Origin: Anaerolineaceae bacterium
Lineage (GTDB): Bacteria; Chloroflexota; Anaerolineae; Anaerolineales; Anaerolineaceae
NCBI GenBank assembly: GCA_029265815.1
Contig: JAJUGU010000001.1
Coordinates: 186,001-250,000, forward strand
Direction: 5' to 3'
Length of the DNA: 64,000 nucleotides
The notes beneath the pieces were generated by a model. That model was not told the origin of the DNA and made no database searches. It worked only from the letters and a program-made list of their open reading frames with translations. How positions within the stretch are numbered: position 1 is the stretch's first letter; each line of letters opens with the position of its first letter. The position numbers and the translations under genes are program-made. Shown here one piece after another: positions 36,240-46,267 of this stretch.

Positions 36240-38315
36240 TTATTCGTTAATATATCCGCCAGTTGAATCAATCTTCTTTAAGTCAAAATAAGCTTCCATT
36301 ACTCTTTTTACTATTGGCGCTGCAACACTGGCACCTTCATTTCCATTGTAAACAAACGCAACGACAACGATTTCAGGGTCATCATAAGGCGCATATCCTA
36401 CATACCAGGCATGTGCGGGCCATGCTTCGGGTTGACAAAGGTTCTTTTCTTGTGCAACATCATCACAATATTCCGCGGTTCCGGTTTTACCTGCTGTAGG
36501 AATCTCAAAATCTTTAAATATTTCTGCTGCGGTACCTACTGTAACCACCTGACGCATGCCTTCCTGCGCCATATCTACCACCCACGATTCTACGACTTTC
36601 TTTTCTCCGGTTGGATTATTGTTTTCATCCAAGACATCGATCAATGGATCCTTTGTGATATCCCAAACCAGTTTTGGTTCGAATTCTTGAATCACATTTC
36701 CCTCAGAATCCAATATTTCCTTCACGATCGTTGGTTGCATGTATTTACCGTCGTTGGCGAGTATGGCAAAGGATTGCAACACCTGTAATGGTGTAGTAAG
36801 TACATACCCCTGGCCAATGGTTGTGATGTATGTATCTCCTGTTGACCAGTTTTCAGTTTTGTTGATGCGTTTCCAATCAGGATCTGGAACAAGCCCTTCT
36901 ACCTCTCCAGGGAGCTCAATGCCTGTTAACCTTCCATAACCTAACGCCTCAGCATATTCCTTGGCACGCCAAACACCTAATCCGCCATCAGGAACATCGT
37001 TTTCAAAGCCACCACCGATTTTATAGAAATATACGTCATCAGAAAGAGCAACACCTTTAACAAAATTACACATGCCATGACCGTTGCGGTCATAACTTAC
37101 GTACTCTCTTGGGGTACCGGGGTCGTTTTCAGAATACTTCTGGATGACCGTGATGGTTCCAGGGCATGGAATCTCCTTTTCTGGGGTAATCACTCCCTCA
37201 TTAAGAGCTCCAATGGCTGCTACCATTTTGTACACAGAACCTGGGGGGTGCTGAGCAGAAACCGCATGATTGAGCAATGGCTTTAAGGGATCCTGACTGA
37301 GCTGGTTGTAATAATACGCAGGAATAAACCGTTCCATACGATTATTCTCATAGGATGGATAAGACACCATCGCCAGGATTTCACCGGTCTTTGGATTCAT
37401 AGCGATAACAACACCGTTTTGAGATTGAATTCGATTGAGCCAGGTATTCCAAAAATTCATTTCATCTGTTAATGCAGTTAAAGCAGCAGATTGCAGCCTT
37501 GTATCAATCGTCAACTTAACGCTATTTCCTGGAATAGGATCAATGGGTGGTTCCACGTCTTTGGTTTCTTTCCCCGCAGCGTCTACCTCGACAACGCGTT
37601 TGCCATTGGTTCCAAGTAAAATCTCATCCAGAGAGTATTCAACACCGGCAAAACCAACCTTATCGCGACCGGCTACAAATCCAAGGTTTGTATAATATTC
37701 TTCGTTTTCTGCTGTGATTGGGCCCAAAAAACCAATTACATTAGCAGTTAGTGAACCAGTCGGGTATGATCGCACGGCTTCTGTTTCAATTGAAACACCC
37801 GGCCAACTATCCCCTTTTTCACTAATGACCAGCGCTGTTTCTTCGTCAATGTTACATTTTATTTTTATAGAGTCATAAGGCGCGTTTGTGTCACCAATCA
37901 GGACAATTTCTTTGATTCCAAATTCGGTTGCACATTCGGTGAAGGTTTTTGCCGTCTCATCGGTAACTTTACCATTGGTAACAGGCACATCGATTAATTC
38001 AGATAACTCGCGGTATATGTTTTCGGTAGTACCTTGATCCACTGGCAGATATGCAGGAGTTATAACCACATTGTAAGACGCTACATTATGCGCCAGAACA
38101 TACCCATTTCGATCGTAAATGTTTCCTCTTTGAGTTGCGACGCTAATATTTGATATTCGATTTTCTTCAGCCTGAGCTGCATAATCTTCGCCATTGATAA
38201 TTTGAAGACTAAACAACCTGACAAGGTAAAAAAGGAATACTGCACCTAATAGAGCATAGATAACTCTGAATCTCCATTTTTCAAGGCCAGATTGAACATA
38301 ACGGTCAGATTTCAT
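36240..38315 (-). CDS. mrdA: Penicillin-binding protein 2 (transpeptidase)
   Basis: 691 residues. One N-terminal membrane helix (about 16-36) is followed by a dimerisation domain (ISNISVATQRGNIYDRNG) and the transpeptidase domain with SxxK in PPGSVYKM, SDD in the SxN position, and KTGTAE. These are the three active-site motifs of a class B PBP. The protein crosslinks sidewall peptidoglycan with RodA. Its start overlaps the mreD stop by four bases, so the two are coupled. Confidence 0.95.
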   Translation of the reverse strand: MKSDRYVQSGLEKWRFRVIYALLGAVFLFYLVRLFSLQIINGEDYAAQAEENRISNISVATQRGNIYDRNGYVLAHNVASYNVVITPAYLPVDQGTTENIYRELSELIDVPVTNGKVTDETAKTFTECATEFGIKEIVLIGDTNAPYDSIKIKCNIDEETALVISEKGDSWPGVSIETEAVRSYPTGSLTANVIGFLGPITAENEEYYTNLGFVAGRDKVGFAGVEYSLDEILLGTNGKRVVEVDAAGKETKDVEPPIDPIPGNSVKLTIDTRLQSAALTALTDEMNFWNTWLNRIQSQNGVVIAMNPKTGEILAMVSYPSYENNRMERFIPAYYYNQLSQDPLKPLLNHAVSAQHPPGSVYKMVAAIGALNEGVITPEKEIPCPGTITVIQKYSENDPGTPREYVSYDRNGHGMCNFVKGVALSDDVYFYKIGGGFENDVPDGGLGVWRAKEYAEALGYGRLTGIELPGEVEGLVPDPDWKRINKTENWSTGDTYITTIGQGYVLTTPLQVLQSFAILANDGKYMQPTIVKEILDSEGNVIQEFEPKLVWDITKDPLIDVLDENNNPTGEKKVVESWVVDMAQEGMRQVVTVGTAAEIFKDFEIPTAGKTGTAEYCDDVAQEKNLCQPEAWPAHAWYVGYAPYDDPEIVVVAFVYNGNEGASVAAPIVKRVMEAYFDLKKIDSTGGYINE

Positions 38316-38812
38316 TGCTCGACCTCACCTTTAAAAATCCAAACCGATAAATCTTTCATAATCGCATAAGAAGGTATTGCGAAAACCAGATTTAGAAAGA
38401 TTGAAGGGATAATCACTCTCACCATTGTTGATCGTAATGGATAAATAACACCTTGGAATCGCAGACCTATAAAAGTCAAAACGTAAAGAATGATACTCCC
38501 AATCATTGTTATACCGAAAATCGACATGAGGGGAGATTGCCATAATTTACCTCTGACGAACCTCGCCATGATGACAATTGATAGAAAAGTGAAAACAAAT
38601 ACATACCATGGTATGGCTGAAACAAAACCACATAATGCTGCGGCGAGAATTGCCCAAAACCACGAAGAATTGTCTTTACTCAGTAAAGCCCATGATGCGA
38701 TCGTTACCAAGAATAAATCAGCAGACCCATTTAATAGTGTAATCTCTCTAAAAAATGTGGTCTGTAATATCATAAGCAAGATGACAACTGGAAATGAAAT
38801 GAGTATGCTCAT
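38312..38812 (-). CDS. mreD: Rod shape-determining protein MreD
   Basis: 166 residues, about five membrane helices, with the MreD beginning (LQTTFFREITLLNGSADLFLV) and position between mreC and PBP2. Poorly conserved family; assignment rests on topology plus context. It links MreBC to the RodA/PBP2 pair in the membrane. Confidence 0.88.
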   Translation of the reverse strand: MSILISFPVVILLMILQTTFFREITLLNGSADLFLVTIASWALLSKDNSSWFWAILAAALCGFVSAIPWYVFVFTFLSIVIMARFVRGKLWQSPLMSIFGITMIGSIILYVLTFIGLRFQGVIYPLRSTMVRVIIPSIFLNLVFAIPSYAIMKDLSVWIFKGEVEQ

Positions 38813-38832
38813 TATATTCTTAGAATCGTCGA

Positions 38833-39666
38833 TTATGGAACTAAAGGTTCAATTTCCACTGCCTGGAAATTTGTAATAATTAACACAGCCCTTAATGTTG
38901 AGAAATCGACAGATGGTTGCACTGATGCGGTTTGAAAAAGTTCGTTCTCTTTCACCTCAGGTGAAACAACCTGTCCGACAAGAATTTCTGCAGGAAAGGA
39001 TCCTCCAAGCCCGGATGTGAAAACAAGCTCCCCATCTTTTACTGTCACAGAGGCACTGACTCTCTCCAATGAGAGATCACCGGTGACAGATCCACTAACT
39101 TGACCTTCGGATTGACTATCCTGAAGTCGAATATTTACTGTTGATCCAGCATCGGTTATCAATTGCACGCGTGCAGCTGACGCAGTAACTGCGTCAATCC
39201 TTCCAACCAATCCCTGCTCGGTTACCACTGGCATCCCTTTAAAGATACCGTTATCGGATCCGTGGTCAATGATTAAGTAATTAAGAAAAGGACTCGGGTC
39301 CTTTCCGATAACAGATGCTGCCACATACTGATTTTCTGGATTATCACGGGCAAAATCTAGAAGAGCGTAAAGAATCTCTGTTTCAACCAATTGCTGCTTT
39401 AACTGGAGATTTTCTGTCTGCAGTTGTGATATTTTTGCTTCAAGAGCTGCATTCTGCTGCATCAATGTGGTTACATCCCTGGGCAATGTAAAAAAGTCTA
39501 CGATTGCCTGCACTCTAGTCGAAACCCACCCCTGTATACCAACCATTGGATCTACAGCTTTACCTATAATCTTATCTAGCAAGCCGCTAATCGACATTAT
39601 TAATATTCCAATTACGATCAATACGATCGTAATAGACTGCCATGTACGAGCAGATATTTTTTTCAT
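38833..39666 (-). CDS. mreC: Rod shape-determining protein MreC
   Basis: 277 residues. A short cytoplasmic N-terminus and membrane helix (about 12-34) are followed by a coiled coil (about 65-95, LMQQNAALEAKISQLQTENLQLKQQL) and the periplasmic beta-barrel domains (VASVIGKDPSPFLNYLIIDHGSDNGI, VGRIDAVTASAARVQLITD). MreC forms filaments that activate PBP2. It lies 18 bases after mreB. Confidence 0.94.
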   Translation of the reverse strand: MKKISARTWQSITIVLIVIGILIMSISGLLDKIIGKAVDPMVGIQGWVSTRVQAIVDFFTLPRDVTTLMQQNAALEAKISQLQTENLQLKQQLVETEILYALLDFARDNPENQYVAASVIGKDPSPFLNYLIIDHGSDNGIFKGMPVVTEQGLVGRIDAVTASAARVQLITDAGSTVNIRLQDSQSEGQVSGSVTGDLSLERVSASVTVKDGELVFTSGLGGSFPAEILVGQVVSPEVKENELFQTASVQPSVDFSTLRAVLIITNFQAVEIEPLVP

Positions 39667-39684
39667 AATTACTACACTAACGGA

Positions 39685-40749
39685 TTATCCTCTACTATTG
39701 CCTCGTTCTAACCCGACAAGAAAATCGTGATATTCAGATGGATTTTCAGCAACGATACCAGCTCCTCTTGCAACACAGGTTAGCGGATCGTCCGCAATCC
39801 ATACCCTTAAATTTAATTCATCCTTTAATCTTGGGACTAATCCCAATATTTGCGATCCGCCTCCTGAAAGACATATACCTGAGTCAAGAAGGTCTGATAC
39901 TAATTCTGGTGGAACTTCATCCAGTGCATCCTTAATCGTATCAATAATTACCTGAATCGATGGATTGATCGCTTCACGAATTTCAACTGAAGAGATATCA
40001 ATGGATCCCGGTAACCCGGTAATCAAGTTTCTACCGCGGGCAGTCGCTGTTAATTCTGTCTGAAGTGGATAAGCAGAACCAATTGAAATCTTTATTTGTT
40101 CTGCCATGCGTTCGCCAATTAATAAATTGTATTTCTTACGAATATACTGAAGAATATCTTCATCCATCTCGTCACCCGCAATACGTAACGAGCGTGAAAT
40201 AACAATTTCACCCATGGATATCACGGCTACTTCTGTAGTTCCACCACCAATATCTACGATCATCTGACCTTTAATGTCATTGATCGGTAAACCTGCTCCA
40301 AGCGCTGCTGCACGGGGTTCTTCTACGAGATAAGCTTCTCGAGCCCCAGCTGCCATCGCTGCATCATAAACCGCTTTCTTTTCAACAGCTGTTGCACCAG
40401 ATGGGATACCAATGGCAACTCTTGGTCGCGGCATAGGTACAATTGTCTGTTGATGGACTTTACCAATAAAATATTCAAGCATTGCTTTAGTAATTTCAAA
40501 TTCTGAAATGACACCATCGCGTAATGGTCGAATGGCGATGTAATTGGCTGGTGTTCTGCCCACCATTTCCTTTGCTGCGTTACCGACTTTATATGGTTCG
40601 CGCGTTTTCTTATGAATCACAACCCAAGAGGGTTCATTAATAACAATCCCTTTTCCGCTTACACATACCAGTGTATTAGCGGTACCCAGGTCGATTCCAA
40701 TGTCAAGTGAAAAGAATCCCATCAACCAACTTAAAGGATTGGCTGCCAA
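39685..40749 (-). CDS. mreB: Rod shape-determining protein MreB
   Basis: 354 residues. Actin homologue directing cell elongation. Phosphate-1 GIDLGTANTLV, phosphate-2 VDIGGGTTEVA and adenosine motif LSGGGSQILGL are all canonical. The N-terminal extension LSWLMGFFS is amphipathic and suits membrane binding. The start is a TTG at 40749 with AGGAG seven bases upstream. First gene of mreB-mreC-mreD-mrdA-rodA-gltX. Confidence 0.95.
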   Translation of the reverse strand: MAANPLSWLMGFFSLDIGIDLGTANTLVCVSGKGIVINEPSWVVIHKKTREPYKVGNAAKEMVGRTPANYIAIRPLRDGVISEFEITKAMLEYFIGKVHQQTIVPMPRPRVAIGIPSGATAVEKKAVYDAAMAAGAREAYLVEEPRAAALGAGLPINDIKGQMIVDIGGGTTEVAVISMGEIVISRSLRIAGDEMDEDILQYIRKKYNLLIGERMAEQIKISIGSAYPLQTELTATARGRNLITGLPGSIDISSVEIREAINPSIQVIIDTIKDALDEVPPELVSDLLDSGICLSGGGSQILGLVPRLKDELNLRVWIADDPLTCVARGAGIVAENPSEYHDFLVGLERGNSRG

Positions 40750-40781
40750 TATGTAACTCCTGAATCAAAAAATATTAAAAA

Positions 40782-40790
40782 ATTATACCA
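40782..40790 (-). promoter_or_regulatory. Extended -10 promoter of the mre operon
   Basis: TGGTATAAT on the minus strand about 33 bases above the TTG start. A TTGACA lies only 12 bases upstream of the -10, too close for a standard -35, so the extended -10 is the likely determinant. Confidence 0.5.
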
Positions 40791-40836
40791 TAGCGGTATT
40801 GTCAAGCAGTCGAATATTACGAACATTTGGTTTTTC

Positions 40837-40865
40837 TTGACAGTAAAATTGCTTATCGCTATAAT
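40837..40865 (+). promoter_or_regulatory. Consensus promoter of tRNA-Gly
   Basis: TTGACA (40837-40842), a 17-base spacer and TATAAT (40860-40865), both perfect; the tRNA begins 12 bases downstream. Confidence 0.85.
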
Positions 40866-40876
40866 GTCAATATTAC

Positions 40877-40948
40877 GCGGGTGTCGCCAAGCGGTAAGGC
40901 ACCACCTTCCCAAGGTGGTATTCGTGGGTTCGAATCCCATCACCCGCT
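40877..40948 (+). tRNA. tRNA-Gly (CCC)
   Basis: Acceptor GCGGGTG pairs with CACCCGC, the anticodon stem CCACC/GGTGG has loop TTCCCAA with anticodon CCC, and the T loop is TTCGAAT. CCA is not encoded. Confidence 0.95.
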
Positions 40949-41127
40949 CTTTTATTTTAATCCCCGATCTTACCAATATAATTTGGCGTGAAAATTGCAC
41001 AAGTTGGGCTGAATCTATTCCAATTTTCTTATTAATTTATGTTTATTTATTGTTAGTTATTAGCAATATTGTAAGTTTATTTTTCGTTATATATGCTAGA
41101 ATAAATTTATCCTAAAAGGCCTTTTCT

Positions 41128-41511
41128 ATGGAAAATCATAAACTGATTCTGCACATCGAGGATAATTTTGATAATCGAATCCTGGTTCGCAGGCTCTTGC
41201 ATTCTGCGAATTATCAGGTAATTGAAGCTGAAAATGCTTATCAGGCAGTGGCTGCATTACAGAAATATTCACCTGTGTTGATTTTGATGGATATTAATCT
41301 CCCAGGGGTAGATGGATATACGCTTACTGCGAAGTTAAAAACTATACCGGGTGTGAATAAAATCCCGATCATTGCAATTACAGCCAATGCAATGCGTGGA
41401 GACCGCGAAAAAACCCTTCGTTCAGGCTGTGATGGATATATCGAAAAACCGATTGACATTGATAATTTCTTAATCCAGGTCGACCGGTTTATTAAATTAA
41501 ACAAAAACTAG
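41128..41511 (+). CDS. Single-domain response regulator
   Basis: 127 residues, a stand-alone CheY-like receiver. It has acidic pair ED at residues 12-13, the phospho-acceptor Asp in LILMDINLPG, Thr in ITANAM and Lys in IEKPID. There is no output domain, so it works through protein contacts, most likely with the hybrid kinase encoded 12 kb downstream in the same cluster. AAAAGG lies eight bases before the ATG. A TAGAAT at 41096-41101 may be the cluster's -10. First gene of a 20-kb collinear series. Confidence 0.93.
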   Translation: MENHKLILHIEDNFDNRILVRRLLHSANYQVIEAENAYQAVAALQKYSPVLILMDINLPGVDGYTLTAKLKTIPGVNKIPIIAITANAMRGDREKTLRSGCDGYIEKPIDIDNFLIQVDRFIKLNKN

Positions 41512-41520
41512 CCAATTCTT

Positions 41521-41958
41521 ATGACCCCTTCCCTTGATGAACGACTTCTTCAAAACCCATCAGATCAGCCAATAACCATTTTGGTTGTTGAAGATAATGT
41601 TGGTAATTTTATGGTAATAGCAAGAATGCTCTCCAACCTTGGCATCCACTGTGAATGGAAAACTTCAGGATATGAGGTTGTCGAATTCGCAGAGACTTTA
41701 TCCAAACTGGATCTGGTTCTTATGGATATTCGCCTCCCTTATGAGGATGGATATGGCGCATTTAGAAAACTGCGCCAGAGTGAAAGATTTAAGAATGTTC
41801 CAGTCGTGGCGGTGACAGCGGTAACGGGTCTTGATCAATTACGTCAGGCTAAATTAGCAGGCTTTGATGGATTTATCGGAAAACCATTAAATCCAGACCG
41901 CTTTCCAACACAAATTCAAAAAATCTTATCAGGGATACCTGTTTGGGAATACGAATAA
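41521..41958 (+). CDS. Single-domain response regulator
   Basis: 145 residues, a second free-standing receiver. It has ILVVEDN, phospho-acceptor Asp in LVLMDIRLPYEDG, VTAVTG and the Lys in FIGKPLNP. Nine bases separate it from the first receiver, and ten from the large GAF protein that follows. It resembles the first copy but is only distantly similar, so this is an old pair rather than a recent duplication. Confidence 0.93.
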   Translation: MTPSLDERLLQNPSDQPITILVVEDNVGNFMVIARMLSNLGIHCEWKTSGYEVVEFAETLSKLDLVLMDIRLPYEDGYGAFRKLRQSERFKNVPVVAVTAVTGLDQLRQAKLAGFDGFIGKPLNPDRFPTQIQKILSGIPVWEYE

Positions 41959-41968
41959 GGAGTAAGCA

Positions 41969-44900
41969 ATGACAGATCAAACCGACACTGCCCAGGTCGT
42001 AAGCAAACCGTTAGAGTTTAATGGCAGCCTTGTACGAACTGTTGTCATCTTTTTGCTTATTATTTCTATTGTCCCTGCTCTGATTGTGGGCGCATCAGTT
42101 TATTCTCAATCACAAAACGTCCTTCGAGATCAAACGACCTCTCAGTTGGGAGCCATTACGGAATCTTATATCGAGCAATTAAACAATGCACTCGGGATGA
42201 AAGTTATTGCCCTTCACGAGATTCGCGAATACAACTATTTGCCATCTTACCTTCGCCGTTTGTTAAAAGACCCCTCTGATCCCGACTTCATTTTTGCTCA
42301 GGATGTTATGTCAGAATACCTGCAAAAATTGGTTCAATCGGGTCAGACTTTTAATATGATCTCGATTTATGATTTTTCAGGAAACCTTCTTGCTTCATCT
42401 GATCTTTCAGCATCGCAAGAATTCTTTCGCACGGAAGATGTTTATAAAGAAATTTTAGGTACTGAACAATCCATATTAACCTTTGATCCAGGTGATTTAT
42501 TTTCAGATCAAATGGTTTTTGTTTCAGTCTCCACACTATCTCTTAACAATGAGCCAGTTGCTTCAGTTGTCGGATATTCCATCACTCCTATCCCCCTCTC
42601 TATTCTCCAAGCATCGAGATCTGTCTTATCCTCATCAAGAGCGTATTTTGTTTCTGCTGATGGAGAATTTGTTACAGATTTTCCTAATGCTACCGGGTTG
42701 TTAGCTGGTTCACTAACATCAACTCAAGAAGAAATGCTTTCTCAATATATTGCTCAAAGCCCGACTGGAGGAGGTTTTGAGTACAACAACGTGGCTAACG
42801 AACCAGTGTTTTCATATATTCAGCAGATTCCTAACCTCAATGCCGCGTTCATACTTGAAGTTCCATCCGATAGCGTATTTGGAGAAATTCAATCAGTTTT
42901 ACCTTCTGTGATCCTGCTTATGGCAGCTGTTCTATTAACCTCAGCAGCTATTGTTGCAATTCTGGCCAGAAGGATGGTGATGCCGCTTGTTGATTTAGCT
43001 GCACGTGCACAAGATTTTGCAGCTGGAGACTGGACATATCGCGCTGAGGTAAATCGTCGAGATGAAATTGGGTTGCTGGCATACTCTTTTAACAAAATGG
43101 TTGATGAGTTAACCAATTACTATTACTCACTTGAAACCAGGGTTGAGGAAAAGACACGACAATTAAGAATTGCTACAGAAATTGCCCAAGATGTAATTGC
43201 CTTTGCGAATCGTTCGGAAATATTGTCGAACATCCCGAAACTAATTGTAGAGAAATTAAAAGTTCCATACGCAGCAATTTACCAATTCAATGCCTTACAA
43301 AATAAGGTATCTCTTTCAGCAAATGCTGCGATAGAAGGGATTAGACCACTCCCTGAAAGCGGTCTTTCTATTCCTTCTGATAACAATTCTCTTATTGGAT
43401 GGGCCTGTCTTAATAAACAGTCACGTGTGTCAGATGATCTTACTCTAGAAAAATCACTATCAGATAACAAGGGTTTAATCCCCTCTGCCCGAGCGCAAGT
43501 TGCTGTTCCAATCATGGTTGATAACACCCTGGTTGCTATCCTAGACTTACAGAGTCAGCGCCCTGAAGCGTTTGACCAGGAATCTGTATCAATCTTTTCC
43601 TCGTTCGCAGAACAGATAGCTTCAGGAATCCGTAATATACAGGTTCTAGAAAATGCCCAGATCGATCTGCGTGAAAAAACGTCGCTCTATCAAATTTCCC
43701 GTCAACTTTCTCAAGCCAAATCAGTTGATGAAGTCGATGCCGGCATCGTACAATTCTTTGAACAAACTGAACTTGTGAGCATTTTCTTTAAATGCGAAAA
43801 CGACCAAGTCAAACTATTATCAATAACTGATCCTCTTGGCACAAAAAACGATCTATCACTAATCGGTTTCAACATTCCACTGGCAAAAGGATTGCCAAAG
43901 TTAAGAGAAAACAATGTTGTTATTTTAGACAACCTCAAATCGGCATCCGATTTATCCAACCTTGCAGTTTATTTTGATAAACGAAATTGCACCTCAATAG
44001 CCATTTTGCCAGTCATGGAATCTGGTGAGTTGAAGCATATTCTTGCAATAGGTTCTCGAGCAAATGAACCCTTAACTAATCTCCAAATACAACCTTATCG
44101 TAATTTTTGTGAAGTCATAGGTACGACACTTGAGCGTATAAATCTTCTTGAGCAATTAAATTTGCGCGTTCAAGAACTATCTGCTATTGCATCTGTTGGA
44201 GAGGCTGCTTCAACTGCATCTGACCTCAAAGAACTTTTCGAAAACTTATTCTCTAGAATTAAGCAGGCACTAGGAGAAGATATTGGTTTCGCGGTAGCGT
44301 TGAATGATATTGAGAATTCGAAGGTTAACATTCCTTTCTATTATGATGAAGAAGGATTAGAACTTTCTGATTACCCGTATTCAAACGACTTGATCTCTCA
44401 AACCATTTTGACAGGAAGCACTATTCTCCATCGGGATGCAAACGCGATTGGATTATTTGCTGTGGATTCTCCTGAAAGACGTATACCTACTCGATCTTTC
44501 TTGGGTATTCCATTAATTGTAGGAAATGAAACTGTAGGCGCCCTAGCATTACTTCACCGCAGAGATGCCAACCGATTCAACGACTCAAACTTGAGTCTCT
44601 TAAATACGCTTGCGCCACAGATTAGCACTTCAATTAAGAATGTTGAGCTTCTAGAATCTCAACGCTCGGCGATTAATGCGTACGAAAAGGAAAGATTCCT
44701 CCTTAACTCACTTCTTAGAAATATTCCAGACAAAGTCTCAATTAAGGACAGCGAGGGTAAATTTATCCGTGTTTCGAATTCCTTCGCAGAATCAATGAAT
44801 ATTGACAATCCTGATCTTTTAATTGGCCAGGAGGATACAACAGTCCAAGGTTCAGCAATTGAAGGCCAGGATCCAGATTTGGCTGTGCTTGAGTCAGGAT

Positions 44901-46267
44901 CGCCTCTGTTAGGTGAAATTGAACAATATTCCAATCGAGAAGGCAAGGATCTCTGGTACCTGACCAGTAAGATTCCGCTCATATCACAAGATGGTACCTC
45001 GAAATCATTATTAAAGATTTCACGAGACATCACTGAGTTAATTTCAACACAGCATATTGCTGAACATAGATCTGAACAACTGGTTATCGCTTCAGAAGTT
45101 GCGCGAGAAGCCTCAATGGGTACGATGCATATCGATGAGATGTTGACCCGAATGGTTAATATGGTGAAAACCAGATTTGGTTTTTATCATTCTTCGATCT
45201 TTATTGTTGATCCAGTAGGACAATATGCTGTTTTACGAGAATCAACGGGTGAAGCTGGGGCTAAGCTAAAAGAGGCGCAACATAAACTAGCAGTTGGCTC
45301 ATCCTCGATCGTAGGTCAAGCCACCGGCCGCGTAGAACCAGTTGTCGTTAATGATGTCACCAAGGAAACGAATTATTATCCCAACCCGCTTTTACCTGAA
45401 ACCCGTTCTGAATTGGCTATCCCGTTAAAAATTGGTGACAAGTTGATTGGTGCACTCGATGTGCAATCAAAGCAAGTCGATGCATTTACACAGGAAGATG
45501 TTAACATTTTACAGATCATGGCTGATCAGTTATCAGTTGCAATCGAAAACGCAGAACTCTTTTCAAAAACCCAGCAAACCCTTGAACGTCACCGGTTGCT
45601 TCACCAGGTCACAGCTTCAGCAGGTCAGAATATCACTATTACAGATGCTATCCGCAATGCAGTCCAAACGGTTCATCTTGCCATGCCTAACGAAAAAGTC
45701 GGATTTATTTCCGTTGATGAAGAAGGCACAATTCAACTTCTTTCATACGCCGGTTACACGGCTACAGAAATTCAAGAATTACAGATCCGTTCGACTGAAA
45801 GTATTTATCGGTCAGCAATTCGAACCAGGCAACCTGTGCGTATTGATGACATCAACGCAGTAAGAACAGTCAAACCCCTCGGATTATCTGCGCGATCTGT
45901 TCTATCTGTCCCTGTCTATTTTGGTAGCAAAAATTATGGCGCAATTAACGTAGAAAGCAACAATCCTGGCACTTTCGATGAAAGCGATCAAGAGATAATT
46001 ACAACTCTAGCAAATAACCTGGCTTCAATCATCGCTAACATTGAACTTGTTGAACAAATTACTCGTCAGGTCGAACGCCAACGGCAACTATACGATATCA
46101 CCAGTAAAATTCGTAAATCTATCGATTTTGAAACAATTATGCAAACCTCGCTGGCTGAAGTTTGTAATGCATTGAATATTCGTAAAGGTTCTATTCAGCT
46201 AAGTTCACCATCCCTGACAGCTGTATCAGAACAGACTGGGCATGATGACAAGGAGATTGGTAAATGA
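41969..46267 (+). CDS. Giant membrane sensor: dCache-HAMP-GAF-PAS-GAF, no kinase
   Basis: 1432 residues. A membrane helix at about 22-44 and another near 307-330 enclose an extracellular dCache-like sensor. HAMP (about 330-385) and a short coiled coil follow, then GAF domains at roughly 400-560, 570-725 and 730-895, a PAS domain near 905-1020 (IPDKVSIKDSEGKFIRVSNSF), and two more GAFs (about 1035-1200 and 1210-1370). It ends in a half-GAF-like tail. There is no HisKA, HATPase, GGDEF, or MCP signalling hairpin, so its output must pass to partners. AAGGAGTAAGC precedes the ATG. Overlaps the next gene as ATGA. Confidence 0.92.
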   Translation: MTDQTDTAQVVSKPLEFNGSLVRTVVIFLLIISIVPALIVGASVYSQSQNVLRDQTTSQLGAITESYIEQLNNALGMKVIALHEIREYNYLPSYLRRLLKDPSDPDFIFAQDVMSEYLQKLVQSGQTFNMISIYDFSGNLLASSDLSASQEFFRTEDVYKEILGTEQSILTFDPGDLFSDQMVFVSVSTLSLNNEPVASVVGYSITPIPLSILQASRSVLSSSRAYFVSADGEFVTDFPNATGLLAGSLTSTQEEMLSQYIAQSPTGGGFEYNNVANEPVFSYIQQIPNLNAAFILEVPSDSVFGEIQSVLPSVILLMAAVLLTSAAIVAILARRMVMPLVDLAARAQDFAAGDWTYRAEVNRRDEIGLLAYSFNKMVDELTNYYYSLETRVEEKTRQLRIATEIAQDVIAFANRSEILSNIPKLIVEKLKVPYAAIYQFNALQNKVSLSANAAIEGIRPLPESGLSIPSDNNSLIGWACLNKQSRVSDDLTLEKSLSDNKGLIPSARAQVAVPIMVDNTLVAILDLQSQRPEAFDQESVSIFSSFAEQIASGIRNIQVLENAQIDLREKTSLYQISRQLSQAKSVDEVDAGIVQFFEQTELVSIFFKCENDQVKLLSITDPLGTKNDLSLIGFNIPLAKGLPKLRENNVVILDNLKSASDLSNLAVYFDKRNCTSIAILPVMESGELKHILAIGSRANEPLTNLQIQPYRNFCEVIGTTLERINLLEQLNLRVQELSAIASVGEAASTASDLKELFENLFSRIKQALGEDIGFAVALNDIENSKVNIPFYYDEEGLELSDYPYSNDLISQTILTGSTILHRDANAIGLFAVDSPERRIPTRSFLGIPLIVGNETVGALALLHRRDANRFNDSNLSLLNTLAPQISTSIKNVELLESQRSAINAYEKERFLLNSLLRNIPDKVSIKDSEGKFIRVSNSFAESMNIDNPDLLIGQEDTTVQGSAIEGQDPDLAVLESGSPLLGEIEQYSNREGKDLWYLTSKIPLISQDGTSKSLLKISRDITELISTQHIAEHRSEQLVIASEVAREASMGTMHIDEMLTRMVNMVKTRFGFYHSSIFIVDPVGQYAVLRESTGEAGAKLKEAQHKLAVGSSSIVGQATGRVEPVVVNDVTKETNYYPNPLLPETRSELAIPLKIGDKLIGALDVQSKQVDAFTQEDVNILQIMADQLSVAIENAELFSKTQQTLERHRLLHQVTASAGQNITITDAIRNAVQTVHLAMPNEKVGFISVDEEGTIQLLSYAGYTATEIQELQIRSTESIYRSAIRTRQPVRIDDINAVRTVKPLGLSARSVLSVPVYFGSKNYGAINVESNNPGTFDESDQEIITTLANNLASIIANIELVEQITRQVERQRQLYDITSKIRKSIDFETIMQTSLAEVCNALNIRKGSIQLSSPSLTAVSEQTGHDDKEIGK

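Noticed and set aside
40801-40842. GAACATTTGG near 40821 as a LexA site
   Set aside because: The right half-site GTTC is absent (GGTTT instead); it lies upstream of a constitutive-looking tRNA promoter.
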